64,000 bases of DNA from the NCBI RefSeq assembly GCF_000725125.1, contig NZ_JFCB01000029.1, positions 34,965 to 98,964 on the forward strand, given 5' to 3'. The position numbers and the translations under genes are program-made. The stretch comes from Streptomyces toyocaensis. GTDB lineage: Bacteria; Actinomycetota; Actinomycetes; Streptomycetales; Streptomycetaceae. This document shows, piece after piece, positions 53,492 to 61,877 of this stretch. The stretch's first letter is position 1. Each line of letters starts with the position of its first letter. The notes under the pieces were generated by a model that had not been told where the DNA came from, searched no databases, and was given only the letters and a program-made list of their open reading frames with translations.

Positions 53492-53956
53492 GTGAAGCTG
53501 GACTCGATGTACCAGGACGTCATCCTGGACCACTACAAGAACCCGCACGGGCGTGGTCTCAGGGACGGCGACGCCGAGGTGCACCACGTCAACCCGACGT
53601 GCGGTGACGAGATCACGCTGCGCGTGAAGTACGACGGCACGAAGATCAGCGACGTCAGCTACGAGGGGCAGGGCTGTTCCATCAGCCAGGCCTCCGCCTC
53701 CGTGCTGAACGACCTGCTGGTCGGCAAGGACCTCGCCGAGGCGCAGCGGATCCAGGCGACCTTCCTGGAACTGATGCAGTCCAAGGGGAGGATCGAACCC
53801 GACGAGGCGATGGAGGAGATCCTGGAGGACGCGGTCGCGTTCGCCGGGGTCTCCAAGTACCCGGCCCGGGTCAAGTGCGCCCTCCTCAGCTGGATGGCGT
53901 GGAAGGACGCGACGGCCCAGGCGCTGGGCGCCGACGCCGAAAGGACAACGGCATGA
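53492..53956 (+). CDS. sufU: Zinc-dependent sulfurtransferase SufU
   Basis: 154 residues, IscU-like fold with the Gram-positive insertion between the second and third Cys. The zinc and sulfur ligands C37-G-D39, C62 (GQGCSISQAS) and a Cys near 124 (RVKCALLSW) are all present. In Bacillus SufU takes the persulfide from SufS to the SufB scaffold. GTG 53492 starts KLDSMYQDVILDHYKNP. It overlaps the next gene by 4 bases. Confidence 0.95.
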   Translation: MKLDSMYQDVILDHYKNPHGRGLRDGDAEVHHVNPTCGDEITLRVKYDGTKISDVSYEGQGCSISQASASVLNDLLVGKDLAEAQRIQATFLELMQSKGRIEPDEAMEEILEDAVAFAGVSKYPARVKCALLSWMAWKDATAQALGADAERTTA

Positions 53957-54285
53957 GCGAGACCGTGGAGATGAAGCCGGCCTCGGAGGAGGAGCTCCGC
54001 GAGGCCCTGATGGACGTCGTCGACCCCGAGCTGGGCATCGACGTCGTCAACCTCGGCCTGATCTACGGCATCCACGTCGACGACTCCAATGTGGCGACCG
54101 TCGACATGACCCTGACCTCCGCGGCCTGCCCGCTGACGGACGTCATCGAGGACCAGGCCAAGTCCGCCACGGACGGCCTGGTCAGCGAGTTGCGCATCAA
54201 CTGGGTGTGGATGCCGCCGTGGGGTCCGGACAAGATCACGGACGACGGCCGTGAGCAGCTCAGGGCGCTGGGCTTCAACGTCTGA
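53953..54285 (+). CDS. sufT: MIP18/DUF59-family Fe-S maturation protein (SufT)
   Basis: 110 residues. The DUF59 core reads LREALMDVVDPELGIDVVNLGLIYGI, followed by VDMTLTSAACPLTDVIEDQ with the single conserved Cys and ending WGPDKITDDGREQLRALGF. In Staphylococcus and mycobacteria such proteins help mature Fe-S targets under high demand. Last gene of the suf operon; ATGA overlap with sufU. A 16 bp hairpin follows. Confidence 0.93.
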   Translation: MSETVEMKPASEEELREALMDVVDPELGIDVVNLGLIYGIHVDDSNVATVDMTLTSAACPLTDVIEDQAKSATDGLVSELRINWVWMPPWGPDKITDDGREQLRALGFNV

Positions 54286-54307
54286 GACACGCCTCGACGC
54301 TTCGAAC

Positions 54308-54343
54308 GGACAGCGGCGGCGCCTTTCGGCGCCGCCGCTGTCC
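54308..54343 (+). terminator. Strong terminator of the suf operon
   Basis: A perfect 16 bp stem (54308-54323 with 54328-54343) with a TTTC loop, 22 bases after the last suf stop. Confidence 0.8.
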
Positions 54344-54362
54344 GTGTCCGGGCGGACGCCGT

Positions 54363-54380
54363 TGTGTACGCTCGTACACA
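54363..54380. promoter_or_regulatory. Operator palindrome over the -10 and start of the SMR/TetR operon
   Basis: TGTGTACG-CT-CGTACACA is a perfect 8 bp inverted repeat with a 2-base spacer, ending on the A of the ATG at 54380. TACGCT (54367-54372) within it fits a -10 for a leaderless message, so a bound repressor would sit on the promoter. The TetR gene in the operon is the obvious candidate to bind it. Confidence 0.65.
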
Positions 54381-54700
54381 TGGGATACCTGCTGCTGGCC
54401 GGGGCCATCGCCGCCGAGGTGGGCGCCACCACCGCCATGAAGTACAGCGACGGCTTCAGCAGGCTCTGGCCCTCGCTGCTGACCGTGGCCGGCTACGTGG
54501 TCTCCTTCGCCCTCCTCGCCCAGACGCTCCGTACGGTCTCCATCGGCACCGCCTACGCGATCTGGGCCGGCGTGGGCACCGCGGCCATCGCCACGATCGG
54601 GATCCTCTTCCTGGGGGAGGGGCTCACCGCCGCCAGGGCCGCGGGTATCGCGCTGATCATCGTCGGCGTCGTCGTGCTGAATCTGGGCGGAGCACACTGA
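54380..54700 (+). CDS. Small multidrug resistance (SMR/EmrE-type) efflux protein
   Basis: 106 residues with four hydrophobic helices. The proton- and drug-binding Glu is E13 (AGAIAAEVGATT), matching EmrE Glu14, and the helix 3 motif TAYAIWAGVGTAAIATIGI is intact. The N-terminus YLLLAGAIAAEVGATTAMK is typical of the QacE/SugE group. It exports cationic drugs or guanidinium-like compounds; the exact ligand is unknown. It starts inside the operator palindrome and overlaps the TetR gene by one base (TGATG). Confidence 0.93.
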   Translation: MGYLLLAGAIAAEVGATTAMKYSDGFSRLWPSLLTVAGYVVSFALLAQTLRTVSIGTAYAIWAGVGTAAIATIGILFLGEGLTAARAAGIALIIVGVVVLNLGGAH

Positions 54701-55278
54701 TGGCCCGGCGCCACGACCCCGAGCGGCGGCAGCGGATCATCGACGCGGCGATCCGGGTGGTGGGCCGCGGCGGCATCGCCGGTCTCAGCCACCGCAGCGT
54801 CGCCGCGGAGGCCGACGTCCCGCTCGGTTCCACCACCTACCACTTCAAGACCCTCGACGAGCTCATGGTCGCCGCACTGCGGCAGGCCAACGAGGGCTTC
54901 GCCAAGGTGGTCGCGGCGCACGGAGGCCTGGAGGATCCGCGCACCGACCTGGCGGCCGGACTGGCGGGCCTGATGGGCGCATGGCTCGCCGGAGAGCGCA
55001 CCGGCGTGGAGCTGGAGTACGAGCTGTATCTCGCCGCCCTGCGCCGCCCCGCCCTGCGTCCCGTCGCGGAGGAGTGGTGCGAGGGCGTCGCCGGGCAGCT
55101 CTCCCGGCGCACGGACCCGGTCACGGCCCGGGCCCTGGTCGCGCTCATGGACGGCATCTGCCTCCAGGTGCTGCTGACCGGCGCGCCCTATGACGAGGGG
55201 TATGCCAGGGAGGTGCTGGGGCGGGTGATCGCGGGAGGTGACGCGGCGCCGGGCCGGGGCGGGACGTCCGGCGCGTGA
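54700..55278 (+). CDS. TetR-family transcriptional regulator
   Basis: 192 residues. The N-terminal HTH is GGIAGLSHRSVAAEADVPLGSTTYHFKTLDELMVAALR. The rest is the helical ligand-binding domain with no specific motif. It overlaps the efflux gene by one base, so the pair is one transcript, and the upstream palindrome makes autorepression likely. Compounds exported by the pump are the expected inducers. Confidence 0.92.
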   Translation: MARRHDPERRQRIIDAAIRVVGRGGIAGLSHRSVAAEADVPLGSTTYHFKTLDELMVAALRQANEGFAKVVAAHGGLEDPRTDLAAGLAGLMGAWLAGERTGVELEYELYLAALRRPALRPVAEEWCEGVAGQLSRRTDPVTARALVALMDGICLQVLLTGAPYDEGYAREVLGRVIAGGDAAPGRGGTSGA

Positions 55279-55319
55279 GACGCGGGGGCACTGGTTCGCC
55301 TCCGTGCCCGCCCGGCGGT

Positions 55320-55325
55320 TAGGTT
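55320..55325 (+). promoter_or_regulatory. Candidate -10 of a leaderless dapD transcript
   Basis: TAGGTT, six bases (GCCCTC), then the dapD ATG at 55332; no ribosome site lies between. No -35 is evident at the normal distance. Confidence 0.45.
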
Positions 55326-55331
55326 GCCCTC

Positions 55332-56321
55332 ATGACCGACACGACTGCTCAGAGCACCACCGGCGCAGTGGCCGCCGGCCTCGCCACCGTCGCCGCCGAC
55401 GGCACCGTCCTCGACACCTGGTTCCCCGCCCCCGCACTCGCCGCCGAGCCCGGCCCGTCGGGCACCGAGCGGCTCTCCGCCGAGCGGGCCGCCGAACTGC
55501 TGGGCGGCGGCGCCACCGCCGCGGTCGGCCCGGACGCCCGCCGGGGTGTGGAGGTCGTCGCGGTCCGCACGGTCATCGCCTCGCTGGACGAGAAGCCGGT
55601 CGACGCGCACGACGTCTACCTGCGCCTCCACCTGCTCTCCCACCGCCTGGTCCGGCCGCACGGCCAGAACCTGGACGGCATCTTCGCCCACCTCGCCAAC
55701 GTCGCCTGGACCTCGCTCGGTCCCGTCGCCGTGGACGACCTGGAGAAGGTCCGGCTGAACGCCCGCGCCGAGGGCCTGCACCTCGCCGTGACGTCCGTCG
55801 ACAAGTTCCCGCGCATGACGGACTACGTCGCCCCCAAGGGCGTCCGCATCGCCGACGCCGACCGGGTGCGGCTCGGGGCGCACCTCGCCGAGGGCACCAC
55901 CGTGATGCACGAGGGCTTCGTCAACTTCAACGCCGGCACGCTCGGTACGTCGATGGTCGAGGGCCGCATCTCGGCCGGTGTCGTGATCGGCGACGGCTCC
56001 GACATCGGCGGCGGCGCCTCCACGATGGGCACCCTGTCCGGTGGCGGCAACGTGCGCATCTCCGTCGGCGAGCGGTGCCTGATCGGCGCCGAGGCGGGTG
56101 TCGGCATCGCCCTCGGTGACGAGTGCGTGGTCGAGGCCGGACTGTACGTCACCGCCGGTACGCGCGTCACCATGCCCGACGGTCAGGTCGTCAAGGCGCG
56201 TGAGCTGTCCGGCGCCTCCCACATCCTCTTCCGCCGCAACTCCGTCACCGGCGCGGTCGAGGCGCGCCCGAACAACGCGGTCTGGGGCGGTCTCAACGAG
56301 GTTCTCCACAGCCACAACTGA
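55332..56321 (+). CDS. dapD: Tetrahydrodipicolinate N-succinyltransferase
   Basis: 329 residues, the actinobacterial DapD type (longer than the E. coli enzyme). The left-handed beta-helix turns are visible in DRVRLGAHLAEGTTVMHEGFVNFNAGT, GVVIGDGSDIGGGASTMGTLSGGG and CLIGAEAGVGIALGDECVVEAGLYV. It succinylates tetrahydrodipicolinate in the lysine and diaminopimelate pathway. It converges on dapA, another enzyme of the same pathway, with a shared terminator. Confidence 0.96.
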   Translation: MTDTTAQSTTGAVAAGLATVAADGTVLDTWFPAPALAAEPGPSGTERLSAERAAELLGGGATAAVGPDARRGVEVVAVRTVIASLDEKPVDAHDVYLRLHLLSHRLVRPHGQNLDGIFAHLANVAWTSLGPVAVDDLEKVRLNARAEGLHLAVTSVDKFPRMTDYVAPKGVRIADADRVRLGAHLAEGTTVMHEGFVNFNAGTLGTSMVEGRISAGVVIGDGSDIGGGASTMGTLSGGGNVRISVGERCLIGAEAGVGIALGDECVVEAGLYVTAGTRVTMPDGQVVKARELSGASHILFRRNSVTGAVEARPNNAVWGGLNEVLHSHN

Positions 56322-56405
56322 CGTGCCGTCATGCCGGTACGGGCCACGCCCCGGGACGACCGACCCACCGGGTCGACCGGGGCGCCGGGCCGCGGGACAT
56401 GCCGG

Positions 56406-56444
56406 GCGGGCCGGATCACCACGGGGTGTGGGGATCCGGCCCGC
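56406..56444. terminator. Bidirectional terminator between dapD and dapA
   Basis: GCGGGCCGGATC (56406-56417) pairs perfectly with GATCCGGCCCGC (56433-56444) over 12 bp; the flanking genes converge. Confidence 0.75.
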
Positions 56445-56461
56445 TTCCCGTCGCGCGGGTG

Positions 56462-57364
56462 TCAGGCCGTCAGGTCGTCGAGGAGCGCGGTGAGCCGGGC
56501 CGTCGCCCGGGGGCCGGCGGGCCGCAGGGGCGGGCGGACCGGGCCCGCGGGCAGACCCAGCACCGGCAGGAGGGCCTTGGCGGTGACCGCGCCGGGGAGG
56601 CCACCCGCCATCATCGCCTCGATGAGGGGCGTCATCTGCCGCTGGAGGCGGGCGGCGCGGGCCGTGTCGCCCGCGTCGAAGGCGTCCAGGACGGCGCGGA
56701 CGCGGTCCGGGACCACGTTCGCGACCGTGCTGACGCAGCCGGCGCCGCCGACCGCGTAGAGGGCGAGGTTGAGCTCGTCCGAGCCCGCGTAGTACGCGAG
56801 GTCCGTGCGGGAGATCAGCTTCTGCGCCGCCAGGAAGTCGTACGAGCAGTCCTTCACCGCCACGATCGCGGGGTGCTCCGCGAGGCGGAGCAGGGTGTCC
56901 GGTGCGATGCGGGTGCCCGTGCGGGAGGGGATGTCGTACAGGACCAGCGGGAGGCCCGTCGTGTCCGCGATCTCGAGGAAGTGCGCCTCGATCGCGTCCT
57001 GCGGGGGGAGGCTGTAGTACGGGGCGGTCACCAGGAGGCCGTCGGCGCCCGCCTTCTCGGCCCCGCGGGCCAGTTCGGCGGTGTGCGCCGTGTCGGGGGT
57101 GCCGACGCCCGCGACGATCGTCGCGCGGGTGCCGACGGCCTGGCGCACCGCCGTGATCAGGGCCGACTTCTCGGCGTCCGTGGTGGTGGGGGACTCACCG
57201 GTGGTGCCGGAGAGGACCAGGCCGTCGCAGCCCTGGGCGACCAGGTGGTCGGCCAGGCGCTGGGCACCCTCGAGGTCGAGCGCGCCGGTGGGGGTGAACG
57301 GGGTGATCATCGCGCACAGGGTGCGGCCGAAAGGGGTCATGGGAGTAGTCTCGGCCGTCATCAT
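56462..57364 (-). CDS. dapA: 4-Hydroxy-tetrahydrodipicolinate synthase
   Basis: 300 residues, aldolase-fold enzyme condensing pyruvate with aspartate semialdehyde. Substrate loop LSGTTGESPTTTDAEK, the general-base Tyr in YDIPSRTGTRI and the Schiff-base Lys in IVAVKDCSYDF are present. Starts at ATG 57364 or 57361; a shorter ATG at 57340 is possible. No ribosome site is seen, and a TAGAAC sequence (57370-57375, minus strand) just upstream suggests a leaderless message. Streptomyces carry several DapA paralogues; this one lies opposite dapD, which favours a biosynthetic role. Confidence 0.94.
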   Translation of the reverse strand: MMTAETTPMTPFGRTLCAMITPFTPTGALDLEGAQRLADHLVAQGCDGLVLSGTTGESPTTTDAEKSALITAVRQAVGTRATIVAGVGTPDTAHTAELARGAEKAGADGLLVTAPYYSLPPQDAIEAHFLEIADTTGLPLVLYDIPSRTGTRIAPDTLLRLAEHPAIVAVKDCSYDFLAAQKLISRTDLAYYAGSDELNLALYAVGGAGCVSTVANVVPDRVRAVLDAFDAGDTARAARLQRQMTPLIEAMMAGGLPGAVTAKALLPVLGLPAGPVRPPLRPAGPRATARLTALLDDLTA

Positions 57365-57471
57365 GTGAAGTTCTACTTACAGGTGATGGCCAATACTGGT
57401 AAGCGTTGCTTGATGGATAGGGCGAGGTGCGCGGGGGTACTCGGGTCTCCCGACCAGGAAGGAGGCGCATC

Positions 57472-57888
57472 GTGACCGAAACCATGGAGCGACGGCCGGT
57501 CCGCGACGAGCACAGCGTGGGCGAGCTCGTCGGGCAGGCCACCGAACAGATCTCGCGACTCGCGCGGCAGGAAGTGGCGCTCGCCAAGGAAGAACTGGCG
57601 GAGAAGGGCCGTCGTGCCGGGCGCGGCGGCGGGATGCTGGGGGCCGCGGGCGCGTTCGGCTATGCGGGGCTGCTCGCGCTGGCCGGTACGGGTGTCGCCG
57701 CGCTGGACCTGGTGCTGCCTCTGTGGGCCGCGGCGCTGATCGTCACGGGCGTGCTGTTCCTGATCGCCGGTGTGCTGGCGATCGCCGGCCGTGGGCAGCT
57801 GCGCAGGGCGACGCCGGCCAAGCCCGAGCGGACGCTGGGCAGCGTGCGGGCCGATGTGGAGGAGATCAAGGGAAGGGCGCACCGATGA
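57472..57888 (+). CDS. Holin-superfamily/actinobacterial membrane protein (phage holin family-like)
   Basis: 138 residues from GTG 57472 with a good GGAAGGAGG site. An amphipathic N-terminal segment (GELVGQATEQISRLARQEVALAKEELAEK) is followed by two helices (MLGAAGAFGYAGLLALAGTGVAAL and LWAAALIVTGVLFLIAGVLAI). This is the layout of actinobacterial Holin-X/DUF1469 proteins, which are chromosomal envelope proteins rather than lysis proteins. It overlaps the DUF3618 gene by 4 bases. The role is unknown; such pairs often respond to osmotic or envelope stress. Confidence 0.8.
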   Translation: MTETMERRPVRDEHSVGELVGQATEQISRLARQEVALAKEELAEKGRRAGRGGGMLGAAGAFGYAGLLALAGTGVAALDLVLPLWAAALIVTGVLFLIAGVLAIAGRGQLRRATPAKPERTLGSVRADVEEIKGRAHR

Positions 57889-58235
57889 CGCACGACGTGA
57901 GCCGGGCGGGGGCCCATGTGGATGCCGGGGCGGAGGCCGCCGCTTCGGGGCGCGGGGCCAAGGGGCCCGATGAGCTGCGACGCCAGATCGAGCGGACGCG
58001 GCACGAACTGGGCGACACCGTGGCGGAGCTGGCTGGGAAGATGGACGTGAAGGGGCGGGCGAGGGCGCGGGCCGACGATCTCCGCGACCGGGCCGGGGCG
58101 ATGACCGTGCAGATGCGCAGCACCGCCGCGCACGCGGGGGAGGCCGGCATGCGGCACCGCAAGCCGGTCATGATCGCGGGTGCGGTGGTCGCCGTGGCCG
58201 TGGGTGCGGTGATGGTGCAGCGCCATCGGTGCTGA
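57885..58235 (+). CDS. DUF3618-family protein
   Basis: 116 residues. The family signature is GPDELRRQIERTRHELGDTVAELAGKMDVKGRARA, a charged amphipathic helix. A single membrane helix is at the C-terminus (KPVMIAGAVVAVAVGAVMVQ). ATG overlaps the preceding stop (ATGA), so the two proteins are made together and probably work together at the membrane. No enzymatic motif is visible. Confidence 0.85.
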   Translation: MTHDVSRAGAHVDAGAEAAASGRGAKGPDELRRQIERTRHELGDTVAELAGKMDVKGRARARADDLRDRAGAMTVQMRSTAAHAGEAGMRHRKPVMIAGAVVAVAVGAVMVQRHRC

Positions 58236-58254
58236 GCGGTCGGTGGGTCGGGCC

Positions 58255-58285
58255 GGGCCGGCGCGGGATGTCCCCGCACCGGCCC
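58255..58285. terminator. Hairpin between the DUF3618 gene and the secreted nuclease gene
   Basis: GGGCCGG (58255-58261) pairs with CCGGCCC (58279-58285), with an inner GCGGG/CCCGC stem; it separates convergent genes. Confidence 0.6.
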
Positions 58286-58311
58286 CTCACCGTCGTGGGT
58301 GACCGACTTCC

Positions 58312-60120
58312 CTACGGGCGGAACCGCAGGATCTGCGGGTCGTGGTCGCTGATCTGGTCGTGGAACTCCGCGTTGATGTGCACGCTGTCGTAAGCGAAGC
58401 GGCGGATGGACGGCGTGATCAGGATCTGGTCCAGGACCTGGCTGTTGCCCTGGTAGACGTAGGAGTAACGCTCTGATTCCGGAAGGGACTTCACCGCCGA
58501 CCAGAGCGTGCCCTCGCCCTCGAGGATCTCGGTCGTCTCCGAGAACTCGAAGTCGTTGATGTCTCCGAGGACCACGACCTTCGCGTTCTGCTGCGCCTCG
58601 AGGATCTTCGCGGTGAAGTCGTGGACCGCCCGGGCCTGGAGGTGGCGCTGGGTCTCCGAGTTCCGGGACGGGGGCTGGTACTGGGAGGTCAGGCCCTGGT
58701 CGCCGCCCTTGGAGGAGAAGTGGTTGGCGATGACGATGACCGTGCGGCCGCGGAAGGTGAACTCGCCGGCCAGGGGCTTGCGGCTGTCCTCGAACGCCTC
58801 GGACGCCGGGTCGATCCGGCCGGGTGAGTTCGTCAGGGCGGCCCTGCCGCGGACCTCGGTGACGTCGACGGGGGTGGTGGCGTCGCCGCCGGGGCGGTCG
58901 GTGAAGGAGACCCGGGCCGGATTGAAGAGGAACGCCTGGCGGATGTTGCCCCCCGGCTGGCCGCCGTCCTGCTTGTCGGCCGGGTCGATGGCGCGCCAGT
59001 CGTAGCGCGGGCCGCCCGCCGCCACGATGGCGTCGATCAGCCCGGCCAGGGTCCGGTCGGCGGCGACCGTGCCGTCGTCGGTCGCGCCGTTGTTGTCCTG
59101 GATCTCCTCCAGGGACACGATGTCGGGGGACTTGAGGTTGTCCACGATCGCGGCGGCGTGCGCGGCGAAGGTGTCGTCGGAGGGGTCGAGGTTCTCGACG
59201 TTGTAGGTCGCCACCGCGAGTTCACCGGTGTGCTGGGCGCGCGTGGTCTCGCGGCGCAGGCCCGAGGACTCCAGGGTGCCGAGGTCGTCGGCCACCAGGG
59301 TGTAGCCGCCGTACTGGTTGTAGTCCAGGGGGCCCGTGGTGTCCCCGGCGAGGGTGTCGCCGACGTTCGCGTCGGGGAAGTCGGCCGCCCTGCCGAGCGA
59401 CTGGATCTGGAGGCGCCCGGTGTTCTGGGAGTCGTAGGAGCCGTAGACCGTGCCGCCGCGGAGGTTGCGGTGCTCCCAGGGTTTCACCGTGACCCAGAGC
59501 TCGGTGTACGGGTCGGTGGCGCCCACCACCCGGGTGTCGGAGACCTGGACGTTCATGCCCTCCAGGGACTCGTAGTGGTCCAGGGCGTAGGTGGACGGGC
59601 GCAGGGGGAGGTCGTTGACCGAGCCGTTCGGCGTGGGGGTGTAGGCCGCCGGGACGGACCGCGCGGTGATCGGCGTCGCGGCCGGGACCTCGTTGCCGCT
59701 GGAGACGACCGTGAAGACCGGGCGGGTGATCTCCGTCAGGGACTGGTTGCCCGAGGAGGCGCCGCCGGGGACGAACTCCGAGACTGTGCCGGACACCGTG
59801 ACGGCGTCGCCGGCCGCGACGCCCTTCGGCGTGGAACCGGTGAAGACGAAGACGCCCTCACTGGTGGCCGGGTCCGTGTCCGGGGAGGGGTCCTGGATCC
59901 AGAAGCCGCGGGACGAGCCGTAGGTGCGGACGCCGGTGACGATTCCGGTCACATCGGTGACCTGCTTCCCCGCGTACGGCGATATGCGGGTGTCGCCCTG
60001 GATGTCATGGATGCGCACGGAGTCCGCGTGCGCGGGCGAGGTGAGGACGACGGTGGACGCCGCGGTGCACACGGCGGCGACGGTGAGCGCGGCGAGGCGC
60101 GCGGACGACTTGCTCGGCAA
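58312..60120 (-). CDS. Secreted endonuclease/exonuclease/phosphatase-family nuclease
   Basis: 602 residues with a Sec signal (SARLAALTVAAVCTAASTVVLTSPAHA, cleavage before DSV). The N-terminal half (HDIQGDTRISPYAGKQVTDVTGIV) is an OB-fold/lamin-tail-like part seen in ExeM-type nucleases. The EEP catalytic half keeps TYNVENLDP, VSLEEIQDNNG, VIANHFSSKGGDQ, VVLGDINDF and ISDHDPQ, with the metal Glu, general-base His and Asp all present. It would degrade extracellular DNA or nucleotides. A candidate promoter is at 60195-60224, and a PhoX gene lies nearby. Confidence 0.9.
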   Translation of the reverse strand: MPSKSSARLAALTVAAVCTAASTVVLTSPAHADSVRIHDIQGDTRISPYAGKQVTDVTGIVTGVRTYGSSRGFWIQDPSPDTDPATSEGVFVFTGSTPKGVAAGDAVTVSGTVSEFVPGGASSGNQSLTEITRPVFTVVSSGNEVPAATPITARSVPAAYTPTPNGSVNDLPLRPSTYALDHYESLEGMNVQVSDTRVVGATDPYTELWVTVKPWEHRNLRGGTVYGSYDSQNTGRLQIQSLGRAADFPDANVGDTLAGDTTGPLDYNQYGGYTLVADDLGTLESSGLRRETTRAQHTGELAVATYNVENLDPSDDTFAAHAAAIVDNLKSPDIVSLEEIQDNNGATDDGTVAADRTLAGLIDAIVAAGGPRYDWRAIDPADKQDGGQPGGNIRQAFLFNPARVSFTDRPGGDATTPVDVTEVRGRAALTNSPGRIDPASEAFEDSRKPLAGEFTFRGRTVIVIANHFSSKGGDQGLTSQYQPPSRNSETQRHLQARAVHDFTAKILEAQQNAKVVVLGDINDFEFSETTEILEGEGTLWSAVKSLPESERYSYVYQGNSQVLDQILITPSIRRFAYDSVHINAEFHDQISDHDPQILRFRP

Positions 60121-60194
60121 CGGATTTCCCTCCGGGAACGTGATCTACGCCGGGACGAGGGTGGAGCGTGGGTCACTCCCTGTCTACGCGCGTC

Positions 60195-60224
60195 AATCTC
60201 CAGCCTGGCCAAGTCACTTGTCAA
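60195..60224 (-). promoter_or_regulatory. Candidate promoter of the secreted nuclease gene
   Basis: On the minus strand TTGACA (60224-60219), an 18-base spacer and GAGATT (60200-60195) stand about 75 bases before the start codon. Confidence 0.3.
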
Positions 60225-60333
60225 GGTTTCGGCCATGTACGGTTGCCGAAGGGGAGATGAAGCGGGCGGCATGGGTGGAAATCCGTCTAGGCTGAGCGGC
60301 TGAGTCGTAAGAGGCCCTAGGAGAAACAAGCCG

Positions 60334-61764
60334 ATGTCAGACAGCTCCATCCTGCCGCCGGCGCGGCTGCGTCCCGAAGCGGAGCTGGCGCGCGACGCCC
60401 TGTCCACCCCGGTGCTGTCCCGGGCCGCCCGGCTCGCCCGCTGGGCCGGGCCCGCCACCAGGGTGGACGCCGGCGGCGGGCTCGTCGAGGAGCAGCTGCC
60501 CGCGGCGGCCGGGGAACTCGGGCTGACCGGGGACGACGCCGCGGCCCACGCCAGTGAGGCCTGGCGCGTCGCCGTGGACACCGGGCTCGTCGAGGTGGTC
60601 GACGAGGAGGAGGGCACCGTCACCGCGGGCGCGGACCTCGCGCTGCTCACCGGGGGAACGCCGCGGGACGTGCTGGAGGTATGGCTCGGCGCCCTGGAGA
60701 CGCTGCTCGGCGACGCGAGCGTCCCCGACCTGGGCGGGCTGGTCGACGCCATCGCCGAGGGGGAGGGGGAACTCGACCTGGACGCGCTGGGCTGGGACCC
60801 CGAGGCCGAGGCCGAGTTCCTGGACGGAGTGCTCGGCAACCTCTACCTGCTGACCGTCGGGGAGGAAGGGCCCGGCGGGGCACCCGTGCCGCTGCCCGCG
60901 CTGGCCGCGTCGGTCATCGTGCCCGGCGACATGGCGGAGCCCACCAACGACGTCCTCGAGCAGGTGTCCGACGCGATGATGCGGCTGGACGGCCAGTTCC
61001 GCATGCTGGAGCCCGTGGGACTCGTGGAGTACCAGCCGGTCGACGAGGCGGTCATGGCCGACGCCGACGAGGAGCCCGCGACGCCGGGGGACGACACCGA
61101 CGTCTCCCGCTACGGCATGGTGCGGCTGACCCCGCTCGGTCTCTACGGACTGCGCGCCCGTCTGCTGGAGGCCGGGTTCCGGGCGCCGGCGGTCGGGGAC
61201 CTCGCGGACAAGGGCGCCGACGCGCTCCTCGACGGCACGGCCGGCTTCCCGCCGGTCGCGGCCCACGCGGAGACCGAGCAGTGGCTCGCCCGGCGTGAAC
61301 CCCTGGTTGCCGCGCGGGAGTTGCTGGCCGCGGCACGCGGGACCGACGAAGGCGCGCCGCTGCGGCGGCTGCGGTGCCAGCAGGCGCTCTCACTGGTCGG
61401 CGCGAGCGCCGAACCCGTCCTGCGCGAGGTGCTGGACGATCCCGAACTCGGCGGGCTCGCGCGGGTGTGGCTGGCCGAGCACGGCGCCGCCGACGTGCCG
61501 CCGCCGTCCGAGGCCATGATCTTCTGGCTGACCATCGACACGGTCGCCGCCCAGCTCGCCGCGGAGGGCAACTCGGAGGAACTGCGCTCCCTGGTGGAGG
61601 GGCTGGCACGGCAGCACGGCGGCTTCTTCGACACCGCCTGGCGGGTGGACCACCCGGCCACCGCGGACGTACTGGAGGCCATGGGGCGCCTGCACCCGGA
61701 CAAGAAGGTCGCCAAGGAAGCACGGAAGGCCGCCTTCAAGGCACGGTCGCAGCACGGGGGCTGA
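60334..61764 (+). CDS. Hypothetical acidic cytoplasmic protein (476 aa)
   Basis: No signal or membrane segment. It is strongly acidic, with a helix-rich N-terminal half (VLSRAARLARWAGPATRVDAGGGLVEEQLPAA; a winged-helix-like stretch AWRVAVDTGLVEVVDEEEGTVTAG). An acidic linker (ADADEEPATPGDDTDVSRYG) precedes MVRLTPLGLYGLRARLLEAGF. The last 150 residues read as HEAT-like helices (EPVLREVLDDPELGGLARVWLAEHG). GGAGAAA precedes ATG 60334. I do not recognise a named family. It stands between the nuclease and PhoX genes without obvious coupling. Confidence 0.75.
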   Translation: MSDSSILPPARLRPEAELARDALSTPVLSRAARLARWAGPATRVDAGGGLVEEQLPAAAGELGLTGDDAAAHASEAWRVAVDTGLVEVVDEEEGTVTAGADLALLTGGTPRDVLEVWLGALETLLGDASVPDLGGLVDAIAEGEGELDLDALGWDPEAEAEFLDGVLGNLYLLTVGEEGPGGAPVPLPALAASVIVPGDMAEPTNDVLEQVSDAMMRLDGQFRMLEPVGLVEYQPVDEAVMADADEEPATPGDDTDVSRYGMVRLTPLGLYGLRARLLEAGFRAPAVGDLADKGADALLDGTAGFPPVAAHAETEQWLARREPLVAARELLAAARGTDEGAPLRRLRCQQALSLVGASAEPVLREVLDDPELGGLARVWLAEHGAADVPPPSEAMIFWLTIDTVAAQLAAEGNSEELRSLVEGLARQHGGFFDTAWRVDHPATADVLEAMGRLHPDKKVAKEARKAAFKARSQHGG

Positions 61765-61799
61765 GCTTCACGGGAGCGGGCCGCGCCGTGACCCCCGCC

Positions 61800-61821
61800 G
61801 TTCAACCCGCGTTCAGGCGGG
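61800..61821 (+). promoter_or_regulatory. PHO-box-like direct repeat upstream of phoX
   Basis: Two adjacent 11-base units, GTTCAACCCGC and GTTCAGGCGGG, each begin with GTTCA as in PhoP-binding direct repeats of Streptomyces phosphatase genes (consensus GTTCACC-type units). They lie about 57-78 bases before the ATG, in the right place for activation. Confidence 0.6.
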
Positions 61822-61877
61822 GGCGGGAGCGTGACGGCGCACAGTCCACGGTCTGTCCACCGTCACCTGGAGACAGC

